Under the pieces are notes generated by a model that was not told the origin of the DNA, did no database searches, and saw nothing but the letters and a program-made list of their open reading frames with translations. Shown piece by piece: positions 61,001-64,000 of a stretch of 64,000 nucleotides of DNA. The stretch comes from Eleginops maclovinus (taxonomy: Eukaryota; Chordata; Actinopteri; Perciformes; Eleginopidae). Position 1 is the first letter of the stretch. The number at the start of each line of letters is the position of its first letter. The translations under genes and the position numbers were made by a program. The stretch is taken from positions 23,759,078 to 23,823,077 of the forward strand of contig NC_086367.1 in assembly GCF_036324505.1 (NCBI RefSeq), in the 5' to 3' direction.

Positions 61001-63651
61001 GATGGTCTGCTGGTACTGCTTCCCCTGCTCTGCTACCGTCCTCTCCACCTGTCCCAGTTCCCCCTCCAGCTGAATCTTCTCCAGCTTCAGCGCCTCGATA
61101 CGAGTGTCCTTCTCCCGCAACGTCCTGCTCAGAGCTGCCAGGCTCTCCTTCTCCTCCTTCAACCTCCTGTTCTCCATCTTTAGCTCGTAATCCTCAGACA
61201 GCGCCATCTCCTGAGAGCTCCTCATCTCCTCAAATTCCCTCCTCAGGTCGGACAATTCTCTCTCCTTCGCTGCTAGCTTCTCATCACTTCCCGTCTCCCC
61301 CTCCCGATGCAGCGCAGCTCTTGCCACAGATAACTGCTCCTCTCGCTCCTGCAGGGTCTTCTTCAGCTCTGTGATTTCTCTCCTCGCCTCCTTGCTCTGC
61401 CCCTGTGCATTTCCCAGTTTCTCCTTCATTTCCTTCAGCGAGCGCTCCAGCTGCTGTTTGCCCATGTGCAGGTCGTTCAGGGTGAAGGCGCTCTGGCTCG
61501 TCAGCTCCTTTTGGTTCTGAAGCTCCTCCTCCAGCGCGCTCCTCTGGTCTTTGGTTGTGTTCAGCTCCGCCTCGGCCTCCTTCAGCTGAGCGGAGAGCTG
61601 ATCCTTCACCGAGATCATGTGCTGGAGACAGGAAGAGATGGAACAAAACACAGATAAACCTTACTGCCTTCAGTCTGATGTCTCTAAATGCTTCATAAAT
61701 CGGGTCGCTCTCTGACCTGTGTTGCTTCCTGGTTTTGCCGGTCCAGCTCCTCCAGCTCTGACATCAGGGTGTCCCGCTCCTCCTCCCTGTTCCTCAGGGC
61801 TTTGTCTTGGCGCTGCAGCTCCAGTTTCAGATCCTCCACAGCCTCCCAATCACTCGTCTCTGCCTCTGCAGAACTGCTGACTCTCTGCTCCACCGACAGC
61901 CTCAGTCTTTCTTCCAGATCAAGCTGTGAATAAATCCAATTAAACTTCAGGATTTGTTTTCAAATCAATCCTCAGTTATCTGAACTGCATAACCTTCTTC
62001 TTTCACCTTCTGCATCCTCTACAAACTCCTCCTCCTCCCCTACAGATCTCTCCATGCACGAGCCCCTTCCTACCTGCACCCCCTCCTATCCAATAGATCT
62101 AATTTGTCCGTAATAATAACAAGTTTGCATCATATAAACAAACCTTGTCTTGTTCCAGGACTTCCTTTTCTTGCCTCAACGTCCCGATGATGGTGTTCAG
62201 CTCCAAGATGTCTGCATGCTCAACCTCTTCTTTTGGTTCTGCCTAATCGTGCAACAAGAAAAAGTTACAAAAGTCATTAAATGATGGGATTAAATGATGA
62301 ACATACCACTACAAACATTATAAATATGTAAAATGATGCATAGTTAGTGGTTTATATTCACACTTACCTCATCAAGGCTTTTCAGTCCCTCAATTTCTTT
62401 TTCTGCAGCTGGAAAAGAGACATTATAATTAATAATAATGTACAAAACAAACTACTGTTCAACTATTCAAGTAATTTAGGATTATTAATATATTACATGT
62501 TTAGATTTAAACTTTGAGCAGAATATCATTCTAACACACCACTGTGCATGTTGTAATAGTATGTTGTGCATGTTGTAAAGAAATATTTGTAATAACTGTT
62601 TTTTATTTTTGTCATTTTTATTCTATTTTATTTTATTTTGGAAGATGAGGCAACTGTCATGAAACACAATTTATATTCAAGATAAATAAAGTATTTCTAA
62701 ATTCCAATTCATTGTTAAATGCAGTATTGATTTTAGGGCACTACAATCTAAAAATCACTTTTAATTAAGGAATCCCGATCAGCTTGAGCAAAGAGTCTTC
62801 CTGTTAGCACTGAGCAGCTTTGATTAATGAACTCAGCAGCTGTTTTCAGCATGAATTAAAAACATGGACAGTCTACCTGTGAGCTTGTCCCTCAGCCCCT
62901 GGATCTCCTGCTCCAGCTGGGCTTTCTGCAGGCTCTTGCCCTCCTGCTCCTGCACTCTGGTCTGCAGCTCGGTGACGGAGGTCTGCAGGCGGGTGTAATT
63001 CTGCAGCAGCTCCGTGTTCTCCTCCTGAGCCTCGTCCTTCTCCTGCTGCAGAGACGCCTGTTTGCTCCGCGCCTCCTCCAGACTGGCTGACATCTCCTGC
63101 AGCTCCTGCTCCCGCTGATCGGCCGCTTCCTGCAGAGCGGCGACGGTCTGCTGGAGTTCAGACAGCTTGGAGGCGTCGGACGGGGAAGAGGCCGGACTCC
63201 CACCTGCAGAGGAGGGTTTTACTTGTATTAAAGCCATGATTTCCTCATTAAATCTCTGAGTTCCTACACCCCAACCAGCAGCTCACCCCCGTGAATCTGC
63301 TCCTCCAGCTCCTCGATCCTCTCCTCGTACTCCGCCAAGTCCTCCTTGTGTCTGCGGGTGATGTCGGCCATCTTCTGCCGCTGAGCGTCCTGCAGCGCCG
63401 CCAGCTCGTGCTGATGCTCGTCCACCTCTCGACTCATCTCCTCACGCAGATCCTGACACAAAACACATCAAGCTTTAGACCCGTAGAGATGGGGAGTATA
63501 AAAGCTAAAGATAGAATCAAAGTCACTCAGATTTAACTTTGGGATTCGGATTCTACCATCAAACACCATAAGAAAGACTCACCTTGATAGTTCTTTGGAG
63601 TTTGAGGATCTCTCCCTGGTCGCCGTTACCCGTCCCTGCTGCTGTTGACGC
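52080..63651 (-). CDS. trip11: trip11 (GMAP-210 golgin), C-terminal ~1,735 aa
   Basis: Seventeen exons on the minus strand: 63583-63651, 63287-63452, 62877-63203, 62368-62408, 62144-62242, 61717-61923, 58703-61621, 58485-58625, 58185-58378, 57782-57945, 57593-57696, 56818-56917, 55831-55912, 55191-55305, 53644-53766, 52387-52531, 52080-52291 (stop TGA 52082-52080). Phases join throughout to 5,208 nt. GMAP-210 is a cis-Golgi tether needed for vesicle capture, secretion and cilia. Almost all of it is heptad coiled coil; the 2.9-kb exon alone codes 973 aa. The C-terminal GRAB-type ARF1-binding region includes [20 protein letters not shown] and [14 protein letters not shown], followed by [12 protein letters not shown] and [14 protein letters not shown], ending VLKDLLKQ. 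The N-terminal lipid-sensing (ALPS) part lies beyond the right edge. One intron uses a GC donor (see findings). Plus-strand frames here are shadows of the coiled coil. Confidence 0.96.
52532..53285. other. trip11 intron, no gene seen
   Basis: The left part of the intron between exons 53644-53766 and 52387-52531. It is A/T-rich unique-looking sequence. I see no exon or repeat family. Confidence 0.45.
53286..53566 (+). repeat. 72-bp tandem repeat, 4 copies, trip11 intron
   Basis: Copies start at 53286, 53358, 53430 and 53502, exactly 72 bp apart. Each holds tagcttagcggtgg, then tgacgtgaagtcatgtgac, then cgtgctgtagttcc. Copies 2 and 3 are identical or nearly so; copies 1 and 4 differ at a few sites. 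Confidence 0.95.
53767..54740. other. trip11 intron, no gene seen
   Basis: The intron upstream (transcript sense) of exon 53644-53766. No exon is supported; short plus- and minus-strand frames lack family resemblance. The MITE-like copy at 54747 follows it. Confidence 0.45.
54747..55025 (+). mobile_element. MITE-like element, array-free reference copy
   Basis: Starts ttagagaggccctaatatac, then tcattttcaggttgatatta, gtactgggacatgtctccat, gctttaatgttcag, ctcatactgcctgagctgca, gtgattggtccgcttagaga and tgtcccgcccc. It contains only a single version of the segment that corresponds to the 57-bp unit, so it shows the element before amplification. Its right end is not clear. It lies in a trip11 intron. 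Confidence 0.65.
55306..56817. other. trip11: trip11 introns around exon 55831-55912
   Basis: A/T-rich introns. A direct repeat of about 60 bp is seen at about 56334-56395 and 56528-56590 (shared ggaaattgggtttt and gagaataaaataa). This resembles the tail of a teleost non-LTR element (tatcccggaggaaattgg), but only weakly. No extra exon is seen. Confidence 0.4.
56970..57330. mobile_element. chimeric dispersed-repeat patch in trip11 intron
   Basis: The left part (gatttcagaccaattacatg, cactaaaacatatagaacta) matches the distal part of the MITE-like family. The right part (gagggctttgtaggtgagta, ggaagccagtgaaggtctat, gcattttgaaccagc) resembles a different, very common teleost repeat. The two were probably nested by insertion. 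Confidence 0.5.
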
Positions 63652-64000
63652 CTGAAAATAACATAAAATAATAACATCTCGTCAGGAACGCAAAATGAGC
63701 TTTAACGATTTTAAACTATTTAGATTAAAACAAGGAACTAAAACAAGTATGAAATGCTTTCTTTTGAATGTCCGAAGCTTTTAGCACCTCATGTATTTTG
63801 TATCACGGTGACTCATGGATGTGGTACCAAAAACTGCTTGTCTTGTTTTAGAAAAACCTAAAAAACATTTGATCTTTTATCAAATTACGAAATAATAATT
63901 GGGTTTTCATTTTTCTCCTTTTTTCTATATTTACTGTGTGCTTTGTGGTGGGTTAGCACATGTGCATCACTTTGGTTTATATCATTGTTTAAACAAAGAA
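63652..64000. other. trip11: trip11 intron running off the right edge
   Basis: After the acceptor of exon 63583-63651 the sequence is A/T-rich and shows no further exon up to the edge. The N-terminal trip11 exons therefore lie outside the window. Confidence 0.5.

Noticed and set aside
59870..61183. Plus-strand frames of 198-231 aa rich in Leu and Gln
   Set aside because: They are antisense shadows of the trip11 coiled-coil exon, whose minus-strand frame is open for 973 codons and matches the golgin family.

Overview
This is nuclear DNA of a ray-finned fish, probably a percomorph teleost. The evidence is a set of split vertebrate genes with GT-AG introns, long CA/TG microsatellites, and several repeat families I recognise as abundant in teleost genomes. 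No prokaryotic, viral or CRISPR-like system is present. I followed reading frames exon by exon; exon phases join cleanly in every gene except at one point near the zfyve26 start.

Layout, left to right: the 5' (N-terminal) part of zfyve26 (spastizin) on the minus strand (66-4560); a small complete galectin-related gene of the LGALSL type on the plus strand (5402-7979); plek2 (pleckstrin-2) complete on the minus strand (12546-17044); tc2n (tandem C2 domains nuclear protein) complete on the minus strand (23776-34952, with a possible non-coding first exon near 36.3 kb); fbln5 (fibulin-5) complete on the minus strand (37882-50628); and trip11 (GMAP-210) on the minus strand from its stop codon at 52080 to the right edge, with the N-terminal exons outside the window. 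From memory of the human map, TC2N-FBLN5-TRIP11 are neighbours at 14q32 while PLEK2 and ZFYVE26 lie at 14q24, so two parts of one human chromosome are joined here. The genes do not form a single pathway. zfyve26 (lysosome reformation) and trip11 (Golgi tethering) concern membrane traffic, plek2 binds phosphoinositides and the cytoskeleton, fbln5 is an extracellular elastic-fibre protein, and the roles of tc2n and the galectin-related protein are less clear.

The striking part is the non-coding DNA. Roughly one sixth of the window is tandem repeat: a 17/26-bp array (9.3-11.2 kb), a 27/32-bp array (15.4-16.6 kb), three arrays of one 57-bp unit (18.2-19.7, 38.2-39.5 and 42.7-44.3 kb), a 12-bp array (22.0-23.8 kb), an AAT array, an 11-bp array, a 20-bp array interrupted by a tRNA-derived SINE, a four-copy 72-bp array, and several CA/TG tracts. 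The 57-bp unit aligns over its whole length with the terminal segment of a MITE-like element, a diverged copy of which starts near 54.75 kb. In two of the three arrays the rest of that element lies beside the repeats. I read the arrays as tandem amplification of a transposon end, and this is the finding most worth testing.

Other points: an apparent one-base frame break next to the conserved start of zfyve26; a GC-AG intron in trip11; an fbln5 intron that is almost entirely CA repeat starting at the splice donor; an fbln5 acceptor whose pyrimidine tract is a (CTC)n microsatellite; and a 1.75-kb 12-bp array that begins directly after the tc2n stop codon.
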